52,248 nucleotides of DNA. Source: a virus. Positions 1 through 7,700 of this stretch are shown piece after piece. The stretch spans positions 1-52,248 of the IMG/VR virus record IMGVR_UViG_3300043446_004515; one strand, 5' to 3'. The notes beneath the pieces were generated by a model. It was given only the letters and a program-made list of their open reading frames with translations. It was not told the origin of the DNA and did not search any database. Numbering within the stretch: the stretch's first letter is position 1; every line of letters starts with the position of its first letter. Made by a program: the position numbers and the translations under genes.

Positions 1-43
1 TTGTGTATTTGTATTTTGAATTTATCAACTTAGGAATATTCTA

Positions 44-412
44 ATGATTGGCATTCCTAACGCAATTATTAAAATCCCAGTCTTCCCCACTTCCCCGGTT
101 AATTTTGACCCCTACACCGGTGAGCCGATATTTGCCGCCCCTACAATCAACACTATCAGGGCCTGTCTGGAAGAAAAAACACCGCCTAGGGAACAATCAC
201 TACCGGGACAGGATACGGCGATCGCCTATTTAGCCGGGAGAATCCAAGGTAAAGCACCACAGTTTCTAACAGTCCGAAACTTTTATAACATCACCATCAC
301 GTTACAGAATCAAACAGTTGACGGGCGATTCTATTTGACCACAACGCCTAAAAGCCGACTAGGACTCGATTCTGTGTTTGGGGTAGCCATTTACGGTTGG
401 CTGGTTTTGTAA
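44..412 (+). CDS. hypothetical protein, possibly virion-associated
   Basis: This 122-residue protein has no domain I can name. It is proline-rich near the N-terminus, lacks a signal peptide or membrane segment, and has the mixed beta/loop composition common in small phage head-tail joining or tail proteins. The start is supported by TAGGAA about 8 bases upstream of the ATG. Its upstream neighbours lie outside the window, so it could be the last gene of a structural operon. It ends 17 bases before the promoter of the next gene. The virion assignment is inference only. Confidence 0.6.
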   Translation: MIGIPNAIIKIPVFPTSPVNFDPYTGEPIFAAPTINTIRACLEEKTPPREQSLPGQDTAIAYLAGRIQGKAPQFLTVRNFYNITITLQNQTVDGRFYLTTTPKSRLGLDSVFGVAIYGWLVL

Positions 413-428
413 ACCTTCAAGCAAACTA

Positions 429-458
429 CTGACAAAATACCGTTTGTGTGCTTATGAT
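429..458 (+). promoter_or_regulatory. phage-type promoter for the HTH gene
   Basis: CTGACA (429-434), an 18-bp spacer and TATGAT (453-458) form a promoter of the family seen throughout this window. The transcript would begin near 465 and carry the leader motif AGCAAAC and a strong AGGAGGG ribosome-binding site before a TTG start. Confidence 0.65.
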
Positions 459-488
459 GGGAGAAGCAAACTTTAGGAGGGTTTAAAA

Positions 489-1220
489 TTGAGCGTTTTA
501 CAATGGTCGGCAACTGAAATCCGCATTCACGAACTCGCTAAGCGGGTTTGTGAACTGTACAATAACGCTGAACTCAAAAAACTTACCAAGGTGAGTCCCC
601 AGACCATCCGTCGGTGGGCCCAGGGTTGGGAGGATAAGGGGAATAGACCTACTGAATCAACCGCGATGTGTTTACCGGCGATTCTGGCAGTCAGTGAGAA
701 TAATTATCAACGGTATTTAAATGGGGACATAACCCTAGATGAATTTTGGGATCTCAAGGGCAGTGCCAAAATAACAGCCGGCACTGAAATTACGGTAGAG
801 TCAGTCCTAAACGACGCCAAACGACTATCTACAAGTGACTTGCTCAAGTTAATGTCCAATCTGTTTTTAATCATCGTTCCCAAGGAATTAAACGAATTAC
901 AAGCCGAACCCCAAACTGAGTCCCCTAGATGGGTGGAGTTGAATGAAACGGCAAAAAAGCGTCTAAGCACCCTACTGAATCTGTCCAATCTTTACCTTGA
1001 GCAGACCTATCAATCCATCATTGAAGCGGGGGCAGACAAAGGGTTGGTAGAAGACATGACCAATGGAGGATTTAAAAACAATTACACCGAACCTATTTAC
1101 TATACTCTACTCCCTTTCCTATGCCACTGCTCAAAATGGCACGGGGTTGTACCCTCCGATGCTAACCCCGCTCAGTACTTTGATTCTGTCGAACAATTGG
1201 AAGCTTCACTTAATAGCTAA
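489..1220 (+). CDS. predicted HTH DNA-binding protein
   Basis: The protein has 243 residues and starts at a TTG preceded by AGGAGGG. Residues of about 30-50 (VSPQTIRRWAQGW) look like a helix-turn-helix recognition helix, so DNA binding is likely. The rest is mainly helical with no recognised enzyme motif. It has its own promoter and ends convergent with the sigma-like gene, overlapping its stop by 4 bases (1217-1220). A regulator of the phage transcription programme is a reasonable inference from HTH plus position, but the target is unknown. A replication-associated DNA-binding role is the main alternative. Confidence 0.7.
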   Translation: MSVLQWSATEIRIHELAKRVCELYNNAELKKLTKVSPQTIRRWAQGWEDKGNRPTESTAMCLPAILAVSENNYQRYLNGDITLDEFWDLKGSAKITAGTEITVESVLNDAKRLSTSDLLKLMSNLFLIIVPKELNELQAEPQTESPRWVELNETAKKRLSTLLNLSNLYLEQTYQSIIEAGADKGLVEDMTNGGFKNNYTEPIYYTLLPFLCHCSKWHGVVPSDANPAQYFDSVEQLEASLNS

Positions 1221-1915
1221 ATACTAGCTAACACTTTTTCCTTGCCTTGACGACAGATTTCATCTAACTTTTCCCAGTTCACGCCTAACGTTAGCATCGC
1301 CATTAACGGTTCTTCAGTGAGTGCCGTATATTCCCGGTCGTCTAACACATCGGCGCAACGGACGCTTAGTAGTTTTGGCTCATCGTTGTCCAACACGTCG
1401 AATACGTCTACTACGTCACCGTCGTTGGCTTTTAACTGGGTTACAAACCGATATTTGTAATCTCGTTCATTTGATGGCGGTTTAATTTGGCGATCGCCCT
1501 GAGCTTCCTCCTGAATTAGTGCTTTTATCCACCGATACGCATAGCTAGAAAATTTAATCTCCTTGCCGTCCACTACTGGCTCATACAGGTACAGAGCATA
1601 GATTAAGCCGATATGCCCCGCTTGAATTAAATCATCGGGGTTTAATTTGTTATTGCGGCGGTGTTTGCGGTGCGCCTCACTAATCACCATGGCGGTGTTA
1701 TGGGCAATGAGTTGATGCATGGCCTTTTCTGCCCTGAGTATCTCTGGGGTGTTTTTAATTCTTGCCCGCGCCGCCCGTAGTTTCAATTTTTTCCATCCCC
1801 CGCCAAAAGATTTTTTAACTTCCAGAGATAGTGCATCCTTCAACGGCTTAAAATCCTGCCACAATTGCCGCTGCTCAATTTTAGTTAACGAGCGTAGTTT
1901 GATGCGAGAAGCCAT
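1217..1915 (-). CDS. phage-encoded sigma-70-like protein (region 2)
   Basis: The central part matches sigma-70 region 2: a DLIQAGHIGLIYAL stretch followed by KFSSYAYRWIKALI corresponds to the core-binding and -10 recognition helices (DLIQEGNIGL...KFSTYATWWI in bacterial sigma factors). The C-terminal third shows no clear region 4, so it may recognise only -10 elements or depend on a partner at -35. An ATG at 1945 would add ten residues but lacks a ribosome-binding site; the ATG at 1915 has CAGGGA at good spacing and is preferred. One of the six 128-bp cassettes and a closer TTGAAA/17/CATAAT promoter lie upstream. It is an obvious candidate to read the phage promoter family. The sigma-fold call is fairly firm; activity is inferred. 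Confidence 0.75.
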   Translation of the reverse strand: MASRIKLRSLTKIEQRQLWQDFKPLKDALSLEVKKSFGGGWKKLKLRAARARIKNTPEILRAEKAMHQLIAHNTAMVISEAHRKHRRNNKLNPDDLIQAGHIGLIYALYLYEPVVDGKEIKFSSYAYRWIKALIQEEAQGDRQIKPPSNERDYKYRFVTQLKANDGDVVDVFDVLDNDEPKLLSVRCADVLDDREYTALTEEPLMAMLTLGVNWEKLDEICRQGKEKVLASI

Positions 1916-1989
1916 AATCCCTGTAACTCGTAATGTCTGAATCATAACACAGTTTGATAGTGTACACCGCTATTATGCCAAACCCACTC

Positions 1990-2018
1990 AATTATTTCAA
2001 TTATTTCCAATCATTTTA
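1990..2018 (-). promoter_or_regulatory. second, gene-proximal promoter of the sigma-like gene
   Basis: On the minus strand a TTGAAA box, a 17-bp AT-rich spacer and CATAAT lie between the 128-bp cassette and the sigma-like gene, giving a possible second start site about 50 bases upstream of the coding region. Coordinates are approximate and the call rests on sequence match only. Confidence 0.35.
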
Positions 2019-2050
2019 TTTATCACCAATTGCCGACAATCCTAATCCAC

Positions 2051-2178
2051 AATCTACACAATCAACCACCTTACTGTCAATATCCCAAAATACCTGAAAC
2101 CCCTAAAATCTTGAAACCCTTACCAGTCAAGGATTGTAAGGTGTTTCACCCTCTTAAGGAATTTATAGGGGGTGAAAC
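2051..2178 (-). promoter_or_regulatory. 128-bp regulatory cassette, copy 1 (type A)
   Basis: Read leftward, a 36-bp inverted repeat with GTTTCACC/GGTGAAAC arms (2178-2143) is followed by 62 bp, then TTGACA (2080-2075), an 18-bp conserved spacer and TAGATT (2056-2051). The cassette points at the sigma-like gene. The transcript leader lacks the AGCAAAC motif found in most other copies. Confidence 0.85.
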
Positions 2179-2192
2179 AGTGGGGTTTTAGC

Positions 2193-2216
2193 AAAAAAAA
2201 TACCCCTCTAGGGGGT
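2193..2216 (-). terminator. rho-independent terminator after the clamp gene pair
   Basis: On the minus strand ACCCCC TAGA GGGGT is followed by eight T residues. It lies just downstream of the small gene that follows the sliding clamp and just before cassette copy 1, separating the two transcription units. Confidence 0.8.
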
Positions 2217-2238
2217 GACAAATACATAAAGGGCATGG

Positions 2239-2385
2239 CTAGGATTCAGGAGGTTTCAGCCTACGTTGTAAATCCCCTTTCCATCGGCGGATGCGGGTAG
2301 TTAGAACTTTTTTGTTCTCCGTTGCATCCTGACGATGGCGGGCCATGATGCTATTGTAATCAGGGTCATTAGGTGAGATAGGCAT
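2239..2385 (-). CDS. small basic protein downstream of the sliding clamp
   Basis: A 48-codon frame starts 6 bases after the clamp gene stop and ends just before a clear terminator. The product begins MPISPNDPDYNSIMARHRQ and has a strongly basic second half (RIRRWKGDLQRRLK). It has no recognised domain. The fit between clamp gene and terminator supports it, but there is no convincing ribosome-binding site, so it would have to be translated by coupling. Confidence 0.5.
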   Translation of the reverse strand: MPISPNDPDYNSIMARHRQDATENKKVLTTRIRRWKGDLQRRLKPPES

Positions 2386-2391
2386 AATTAC

Positions 2392-3516
2392 TTATTTAAT
2401 GACTTGGACAGGCATTAATAGGAATAGGCTGTTATCGGAGCCGGTAAAAATGATGGGTTGGTTGGCTTGGTTGATTTTCAGCTTAATTTCCTTGCCCCCG
2501 ACAGCGTTAATGCCGTTAACAACGTATTTAAAATTCATGCCAATCTGAGTTGGGGAATCCTTGTCACCGTAGTGATTGCCAGTAGTCGTGCAGGGAATGG
2601 ATTCAGTTCCCTGTCCAATCTCACTGGAGGCGGTTTCAATGACCAGCTCTGGGGCTTCTGTCGTGTCATTAACGGTCATCGTGATCACATTGTTTTTAGG
2701 GTCGGCAAATGCCGTTAACCGGGAAATAGCGGATTTGAGTTTGCTAGCCTCGACCGTAACCACCCATTCAAATTGAACTGGGACTAACTGCGAAACTTTA
2801 GGAAATGCACCGTCTAGAATGCGAGAAATAATAGTTAGGTCGCCTGCAAAAAACTTAACCTGTTGTTCTCCCAATACCATCTCAATATCGCTATCTGTAC
2901 TTTTAGCGACCGATAGCAGCGCCTTCGTGGGGATTGTGACTGACAGGTCGTCTTGGCAACCGTCTGACCAGTAACGGGCTAATGTGTGCCCATTGGTGGC
3001 ATTAAAATACAGCGTTCCCTTGTCAGTAGCCAGATTAATCCCACACAAAATCTGCTTAGTCTCATCAGTGGAAGCCGACGATGCGACAGCGGCGATCGCC
3101 TCACGCAATGTATCCCCTGACAATTTAATTGCCTCCCCTTCCAATTGGGGTAATTCAGGATAATCATTAGAGGGTAAACAACTTAAATCATAGTGTCCCG
3201 TATCGGACTGAATACTAAGTTTTAGGCTATCATCGGACTCTGTAAAAGATAGCAAAATATCGCCATCTAACTTAGAGACAATGCTAGAAAATAACTGATA
3301 CGGCACACAAACATCCGTCGGCACCTCCCCTTGGTAATCAACCGCAAACCCTTTGTAGATAGCAGTTTTGAGGTCAAATCCACAGACCCGTCCGGTATCG
3401 CCATTGGCGTACAGTCTGACACAGGCAAGAATGGGATGGGTCGGTTTAATCGCAATGGCTTGCCCAACGATAACCAGAGCATTATTGAGCGTTTTAGCGT
3501 TAACGTAGAATTTCAT
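2392..3516 (-). CDS. dnaN: DNA polymerase III beta subunit (sliding clamp) homologue
   Basis: This 374-residue protein has the length and signatures of bacterial beta clamps: a KPTHPILACVRL segment near the N-terminus, the inter-domain NDYPELP motif near residue 118, TDETKQILCGI near 150, and a C-terminal LFLLMPVQV strand. The clamp encircles DNA and tethers polymerase and other clamp-binding proteins. Phage-encoded DnaN-type clamps are uncommon because most phage clamps are gp45-like. No DNA polymerase is visible in the window, so this clamp probably works with a host polymerase or with a phage replisome encoded elsewhere. It heads a two-gene leftward unit with the small basic protein. Confidence 0.9.
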   Translation of the reverse strand: MKFYVNAKTLNNALVIVGQAIAIKPTHPILACVRLYANGDTGRVCGFDLKTAIYKGFAVDYQGEVPTDVCVPYQLFSSIVSKLDGDILLSFTESDDSLKLSIQSDTGHYDLSCLPSNDYPELPQLEGEAIKLSGDTLREAIAAVASSASTDETKQILCGINLATDKGTLYFNATNGHTLARYWSDGCQDDLSVTIPTKALLSVAKSTDSDIEMVLGEQQVKFFAGDLTIISRILDGAFPKVSQLVPVQFEWVVTVEASKLKSAISRLTAFADPKNNVITMTVNDTTEAPELVIETASSEIGQGTESIPCTTTGNHYGDKDSPTQIGMNFKYVVNGINAVGGKEIKLKINQANQPIIFTGSDNSLFLLMPVQVIK

Positions 3517-3547
3517 TTGTTTTTAAAAATCGGCACGTCACTATACT

Positions 3548-3571
3548 AAAAAACCCGCCACTATGGACGGG
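3548..3571 (-). terminator. terminator after the frameshifted zinc-ribbon gene
   Basis: On the minus strand CCCGTCC atag TGGCGGG is followed by six T residues. It starts seven bases after the stop codon of the -1 frame, not that of the 0 frame 86 bases further upstream, which supports the shifted frame as the true gene end. Confidence 0.75.
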
Positions 3572-3577
3572 ATAAAT

Positions 3578-3688
3578 TTACTTTTTGCGATTAAATTGTT
3601 TACCACAGTCACGACATAACCATTGCTGACGGTTGTATGGCGTTATGCCGTTTTTGACGGTGTTTAGGCTGTCGCAGTTTGGACAGAC
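3578..3688 (-). CDS. zinc-ribbon extension reached by probable -1 frameshift
   Basis: This frame encodes 36 residues containing CPNC and CRDC, a four-cysteine zinc ribbon like those at the N-terminus of IS1-type InsA proteins. After the in-frame TGA upstream there is no ATG, GTG or TTG before the first cysteine pair, so it cannot be an ordinary independent gene. It abuts the slippery heptamer A AAA AAG (3694-3688) in the upstream gene. Slippage back by one base at AAG makes GTC TGT CCA AAC TGC the next codons. A terminator follows directly. Alternatives are a natural frameshift mutation or a base error. Confidence 0.65.
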   Translation of the reverse strand, partial: VCPNCDSLNTVKNGITPYNRQQWLCRDCGKQFNRKK

Positions 3689-3981
3689 TTTTTTGGGAAC
3701 TCAATAGGGTACATGACTTTTTCCCAAAACTCCATACGTGCTGGGCTTTGATCCTGGGATTCAATCAACATGAGTACGTTAAATAAGCCCGTGCAATCTG
3801 ACAGGGAGTTAAAAACAAAATCTTTACCTGCCCGAATCCAGTGGGCTTCCCCTTCGGTTAAGTATGTTGCCCACGATTTTAGGGCTAAGGATGCATGAGG
3901 GTGGCTGGTTTCTACAGTGAAATGAAAGTGTTCGATTTCATTGTTTATTTTTGCCATGATGCCAAATTTGATGATTCCCAT
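3664..3981 (-). CDS. hypothetical protein with slippery site, 0-frame product
   Basis: The 0-frame product has 105 residues, MGIIKFGIMAKINNEIEHF at the N-terminus and EFPKKSVQTATA at the C-terminus, and no recognised domain. An internal ATG at 3957 is possible. Codons CCA AAA AAG near the end contain A AAA AAG, the same heptamer as in E. coli dnaX; a -1 shift there would replace the last eight residues by a 36-residue zinc ribbon, giving a 134-residue protein. Its leader (AAACCAACCAC) is shared with the two small genes upstream in the same leftward cluster, which suggests tandem duplication. I infer a small DNA- or RNA-binding protein made in two forms. Confidence 0.65.
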   Translation of the reverse strand: MGIIKFGIMAKINNEIEHFHFTVETSHPHASLALKSWATYLTEGEAHWIRAGKDFVFNSLSDCTGLFNVLMLIESQDQSPARMEFWEKVMYPIEFPKKSVQTATA

Positions 3982-4044
3982 AGTTTTTTCTGTGGTTGGT
4001 TTGATTGTGCCCCTACTTAGCGAGAGAGGCGATCGCCAAATTAA

Positions 4045-4191
4045 TTATTCAAGATCATCTAAAAACTTCAAGACATTTTCAATTAGTGATGCCAATTTGT
4101 CGCTTTCATTGTGGTTAAGATTTTCAATTTTACCGGCATTAAGTTGGTCTTGAATGCCGTCTAACAATTCGTAAAGTTCGGATGCGGTCAT
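4045..4191 (-). CDS. small acidic helical protein
   Basis: This 48-codon gene (MTASELYELLDGIQDQLNAG at the N-terminus) has a good ribosome-binding site, AAAGGAT, and shares about 28 bp of leader with the next upstream gene at 4258-4458. The product is acidic and probably all helical. No family recognised. It belongs to a leftward cluster with the genes on either side, separated by spacers that each carry a HIP1 site. Confidence 0.6.
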   Translation of the reverse strand: MTASELYELLDGIQDQLNAGKIENLNHNESDKLASLIENVLKFLDDLE

Positions 4192-4257
4192 GGTAGTTAT
4201 CCTTTAGTGGTTGGTTTACGTTACCCATGCTTAGCGAGAGGGGCGATCGCCGGTTGA

Positions 4258-4458
4258 TTATTCAATGTTAGATTCTACATACTGAGTAATCAGCTCAGCT
4301 AAATTGTCGGGAGCTGGAGTGCCGTTATCATCCGACTCCCACCATTTTTCAGTCATTAATTGATTGACTGCTTTTTCTACGTCACCATCAAACGGCTTTA
4401 CAAATTCAGCGGTGGTGATTTGTCCAACAAATAGCTCGTATGCAGTGAAAGCGTCCAT
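4258..4458 (-). CDS. small acidic protein, hypothetical
   Basis: The 66-residue product is acidic, with a double tryptophan (EKWWES) near the middle and no recognised domain. The start has the same AAAGGATAACTACC leader as the gene at 4045-4191, and the N-terminal segments of the two (ELYELLDGI and AYELFVGQI) are similar, which suggests an old duplication. First gene of the leftward small-gene cluster. Confidence 0.65.
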   Translation of the reverse strand: MDAFTAYELFVGQITTAEFVKPFDGDVEKAVNQLMTEKWWESDDNGTPAPDNLAELITQYVESNIE

Positions 4459-4604
4459 GGTAGTTATCCTTTAGTGGTTGGTTTGCTTAGCGGGCTTGGC
4501 GTGTTTCGCTTGCCTCCATGTAATTACTATCTCACCCCTCCCCATGCCTATCATGTTGTATTGTGACACTTTCCAAACTGTCACATCCCGACCCTGTCAA
4601 TTAG

Positions 4605-4634
4605 TTGCCATTGTTTCAAGTGAGTCGCTATAAT
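4605..4634 (+). promoter_or_regulatory. promoter of a short leader or small RNA
   Basis: TTGCCA, an 18-bp spacer and a perfect TATAAT predict a start near 4641. A terminator only about 75 bases downstream would end most transcripts before the replication gene. Confidence 0.65.
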
Positions 4635-4640
4635 GGGAAG

Positions 4641-4714
4641 GATTAGTTTCATTTGATATGGTTTGGTACGACTTCTATTTCCACCGTCCCCACCGCAGCG
4701 AGGGGATTTTTTTT
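4641..4714 (+). ncRNA. putative 75-nt small RNA or attenuated leader
   Basis: The segment is bounded by the promoter at 4605-4634 and the terminator at 4687-4714 and contains no plausible coding frame. It lies directly upstream of the replication gene and in the same direction, so it could be an attenuator controlling replicase expression or an independent small RNA. Prediction from promoter and terminator only. Confidence 0.4.
4687..4714 (+). terminator. rho-independent terminator before the replication gene
   Basis: TCCCC, a 10-base loop, GGGGA and eight T residues form a compact terminator in the same direction as the downstream replication gene. Confidence 0.75.
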
Positions 4715-4783
4715 GCCTGTAGTGTTGCAATCAACTAGAGTTGTCTATAATATTTGATAGAAGTCTCCCCCCCCCTGCATCAA

Positions 4784-7700
4784 ATGCAATTAATCAAAAC
4801 AAGCAAAACTAATCCTTGCCCTGTATGCGAGACGACTAAGGGAAAATGCCGGACTAGGGATGACGGGCATGTCCAGTGTATGAATTTCCCTGATGGTGGG
4901 GGAAATCCGCTGTATAAATACGTTGGGCTAACCTCTAACGGACTGTGGGGAATGTATTTTCCCCTAGGGAATGACGATTTTGACCGTAGTGAATGGCAGC
5001 GTAAGAAACTTGAGAGGGAAGAAAGAGAGGCGGAACGGGAGAGACAGCGCCGGGAAAAATGCTTAGACGCCCAGAGTCGAGATACTGAGATTCGTAAGGT
5101 GTTAGAGCAGTTGGCATTGAATGATGGCGATCGCCGTTATTTGTTGGGTCGGGGCGTACCGCTAGCCATCATTGAGCGATGCCGGTCTGTGGTGCAGTGG
5201 CAGAATTTATCTGAGGCTGTCCACGTTAGTTTGCCGGGGGTGAGCAAATACGGGAATCGGTTGAACACGCCTAATGATGGGATTTTAGTGGCAGTGCCCG
5301 ACGGGAACGGCTATTTGGCAACGTTGCGACTGCATGACCGTTATACACCTGATAGAAAATATACCTGGCTAAGCAGCAAATCGAGAGGGATTGATCCGCG
5401 CTTACCCAATAAAGAATATCCAATCGGGTATTACGAACCGGCAAAAATCACAGATCATACTCGCATTGGATTGTGTGAGGGCATGGAGTGGAAAGCCGCT
5501 GTCGCCGCCAATCGGTTAGGGTTTCCGGTGATCGGCTTTAGCGGTTGCGTGTTTTCCGGCTCAATGTCCCAGGCTAAAGCGCTGATTGGCGACAAAACCC
5601 CCGTGTTGATTGCCGATGCCGGAGCGGTTAAAAATCCCCACGTACTCCATGCTTACACTACAACTGTCGAGATTTTTGACTTCCATAATTTGTCAATGGA
5701 AGTGGCGTGGTGGGGACAGGTTAAAAAATCTGATGGTGACATCGATGAGATACCAGGCGATCGCCCTATTGAATTTATCTCCGTCCAAGAATTTAATAAT
5801 ATTGCCAATCAGAAACCAGCTAAAAATACATTTTACCAAGCTTGTATTAATCTGACTAACAAGCTAATGGGGACAGCGACCGGGGCGAAAAAACTAGCCC
5901 AACGGCTAAAAACGGGTTTAATCCGCTCAGAAGTTGATCAATATTACAAGCCGGGGGAAGGGAGTAAACTGTACGGAAAATTAGTCAGAAGCGGGCATAA
6001 ATATATTTTGGACAATAGCCCAACCGGGACAGGTAAAACCCATACAGTGAGCCAGCTTAAACAGGGTGAGTGTTTCCTACAACCGGACAATGGGGATGAG
6101 GTGAGAACTCGCATTGTGTACTGCCCCCCTAGCCATCGTAATCCTACCAATGCTCAAATTGAGGAAGACTGGTTTGAGACGGCGGCCCGTAATAATGGTT
6201 ATTATTTGAACTATTGCAAAACAACAGACCTAGGCAGTCCCTATCGTGAATCGTTGCAGGGATTAGGGAAAGTGGACGATCACGAACGAACTGAGAGTAA
6301 TTGTCATTTAGCTGACAAATTTATGCAGTATTACGCCGCCGGTCGGGATACTAAGGGGATATGTGGTGGGTGCGAGTACCGAGAGAAATGTGCAGTTAAA
6401 AAAGGGGATGGGTTTGGGTATATTTCAGAGTCGAAAAAGTGGATTGCAGAACCATTAATCAGAACTTCTACCCAGTGGGTGGATAAGGAGAAAGTAGAAG
6501 CCGCCGCAACGGGTTTAATATTAGATGAGGCGGGACAGGTACAGTGGACGGTTGAAAGAACTGTAACCATGAAGCAACTGGTAAAACTGTTAGGTTTGAT
6601 TCGTGATAAGGATGAAAAATTACATGATAAATTGGAACCATTAAAAAATGGTTTACGAAATTTATCTGATTATAACGTTCCTAACTGGGGATACAATACA
6701 CGCCAAATAATTGATGCACTATTTTTAGATGATAGGCTATTGTATGAGCTAGGAACTATCGCCGCGATTGAGGCTGAAAATATTGACAAAAAACAAGTAC
6801 AGCCAGTCTTTTTGGTGGATTTACTTGAGATTCTTTTTGGTAAAAAACAGGGGTCTTTGTTGTTAACCGAAGACGCCTTGACCATTAAGATTCAGAATCA
6901 TCGCTTAGTACAAGCTTGCCACGCGGCTAAGTGGGTAATATGTCAGGATGCAACATGGTCGAAACAACACATGGCGATCGCCCTGGGTATTCCTGAGTCT
7001 GAGATTTACGTTATTTCCCAAGAGCCGCAAACTATCACGAACCTAACTATTGAACAGTGGAAGGGGGCGGGAATTTTAGGTAATAGTCGTACTGACAATC
7101 AATTAGAACGGTGTGGGATAATTCGCAAAGATTACGAAACCCAGTATGGCTCGAAGGTTGGGTTTATTGATTGGAAACGTTATGGGAGTCCGAGTGACTT
7201 AGTCCACTGTGGCGATAGTCGGGGTAGTAATGCGTACAAAGAAAAGGAGTTAGTGGTATCGTTTGGATTGTCCCGTCCTAATATGAGCGCGGTTCGTTTG
7301 GAGTATGAAACCCTAACCGGTAACGTGATTGAAGGCATAGAAGATAAGCAGTTTAGTGAATTTTATAACCATGTTGTGGCGGCTAATTTGGTACAGGAAA
7401 TTGGACGATTACGGGCTAACAGACGACAGGATCAGAAGTTAACCTTTGTGTTGATTGGGGATGGGGATGTAGGTTTTTTGGAGGAGTTGGGTTTTGATTT
7501 AGTGATTGGTGACATTGCCGAAAAATATCCTGATATTGACTGGGGATGGAAGGGATTTAGTAAGCGCTATTTAAATCTAGCCATGCGGATTTGTCGGGCG
7601 GTGGGGCGTGAGAAATGGCTAGGTTTATCGTTACGGAAATGTGCAGAACTGTTAGACCGTAGTGCGGGATCTGTCTCGAAGTGGGTGAGACGTTGGTTTG

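Larger units (their letters stand above)
4459..4783. other. divergent control region of the replication protein and the small-gene cluster
   Basis: About 325 bp without a gene. It holds a perfect 6-bp inverted repeat, GTGACA and TGTCAC separated by 10 bp (4563-4584), a strong rightward promoter (4605-4634), a rightward terminator (4687-4714) and a second -10 box, TATAAT (4746-4751), in front of the replication gene. The inverted repeat lies where a repressor could block transcription in both directions. The leftward promoter is unclear; TTGACA on the minus strand at 4600-4595 lacks a good -10. Confidence 0.6.

Noticed and set aside
4754-4783. TTG start ten codons before the replication gene ATG
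   Set aside because: It lies between the -10 box (4746-4751) and the predicted transcript start, so it would not be on the main mRNA.
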